Shown one piece after another: positions 29,458 to 29,506 of a stretch of 29,506 bases of DNA. The stretch comes from Sulfurospirillum sp. UBA1314 (GTDB lineage Bacteria > Campylobacterota > Campylobacteria > Campylobacterales > Sulfurospirillaceae). The translations under genes and the position numbers were made by a program. The stretch lies in contig DBTO01000186.1 of assembly GCA_002307095.1 (NCBI GenBank), positions 1 to 29,506 on the forward strand, in the 5' to 3' direction. How positions within the stretch are numbered: the stretch's first letter is position 1; every line of letters starts with the position of its first letter. The notes under the pieces are model-generated. The model did not search any database and was not told the origin of the DNA. It worked only from the letters and a program-made list of their open reading frames with translations.

Positions 29458-29506
29458 ATGATTTCAGATACATTAAAATTAGTGATGCAAAATGAGGGAG
29501 CGGTTG
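29458..29506 (+). CDS. 5' end of gene divergent from MocR (possible PNPOx-like flavoprotein)
   Basis: Sixteen codons remain at the right edge: MISDTLKLVMQNEGAV. A good GGAGG precedes the ATG. The start resembles the N-terminal helix of pyridoxamine 5'-phosphate oxidase-like flavin-binding proteins, and MocR genes often sit beside such or vitamin-B6 genes; both points are weak. The frame itself is supported by the promoter and ribosome-binding site. Confidence 0.5.
   Translation, partial: MISDTLKLVMQNEGAV

Noticed and set aside
1..29506. tRNA or rRNA genes
   Set aside because: No cloverleaf with a GGTTC-type T-arm or rRNA-like conserved stretch was recognised on either strand.

Overview
The window looks like chromosomal DNA of a free-living Campylobacterota (Epsilonproteobacteria), most like Sulfurospirillum. 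The reasons are moderately AT-rich DNA with TATAAT-type -10 boxes and weak -35 boxes, a nif-linked ferredoxin/RpoN/NifQ set, a Campylobacter-like class D beta-lactamase, and many periplasmic and c-di-GMP sensory genes. The genus is inferred from gene content; no search was run.

Layout. 1-2183: 3' end of a nitrogen-fixation cluster (partial ferredoxin-like CDS, 2Fe-2S ferredoxin, strong hairpins, nif-linked sigma-54, NifQ). 2210-5817: accessory region with a PAT-type acetyltransferase, a RelE/HigB-Xre toxin-antitoxin pair, a Phd-PIN (VapC) pair with a clear promoter/operator, an internally deleted type IIG restriction-modification gene, a HEPN-like protein and a frameshifted Phd antitoxin. 5869-8627: VOC protein, unknown lipoprotein, OXA-type beta-lactamase. 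8663-14034: GGDEF-EAL protein, exported His/Asp-rich protein, and a MotA/MotB-like (ZorAB-like) ion-channel pair. 14247-16596: CHAD protein, YgjP-type metalloprotease, GNAT protein, frameshifted ribbon-helix-helix antitoxin. 16672-21789: AT-rich secreted protein, PhzF protein, FecR-OmpA pair, and PstS with an output-less chemoreceptor-like sensor. 21926-24919: fluoroacetate-dehalogenase-like hydrolase and two DMT-type transporters. 24971-27913: exported protein and two duplicated GGDEF cyclases. 27968-end: MocR/PdxR-type regulator divergent from a truncated gene.

The most unusual signal is a palindrome, TTTACATGTAAA (core TTACATGTAA; longest form CTTTACATGTAAAG). The 10-bp core occurs 20 times in 29.5 kb, where well under one is expected. 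Fourteen copies are intergenic, including three convergent junctions and one at the -35 position of the beta-lactamase. Six lie inside genes, read as Phe-Thr-Cys-Lys or Leu-His-Val-(Lys/Asn); one supplies a cysteine of the NifQ metal-binding motif. This looks like a genome-wide iterated palindrome of unknown function.

Second-tier points are the relic defence/toxin-antitoxin region with an intact HEPN-like gene, the ZorAB-like pair without recognisable Zorya effectors, the PstS-plus-sensor pair, and a duplication scar showing that the GGDEF duplication carried the end of the neighbouring gene with it.
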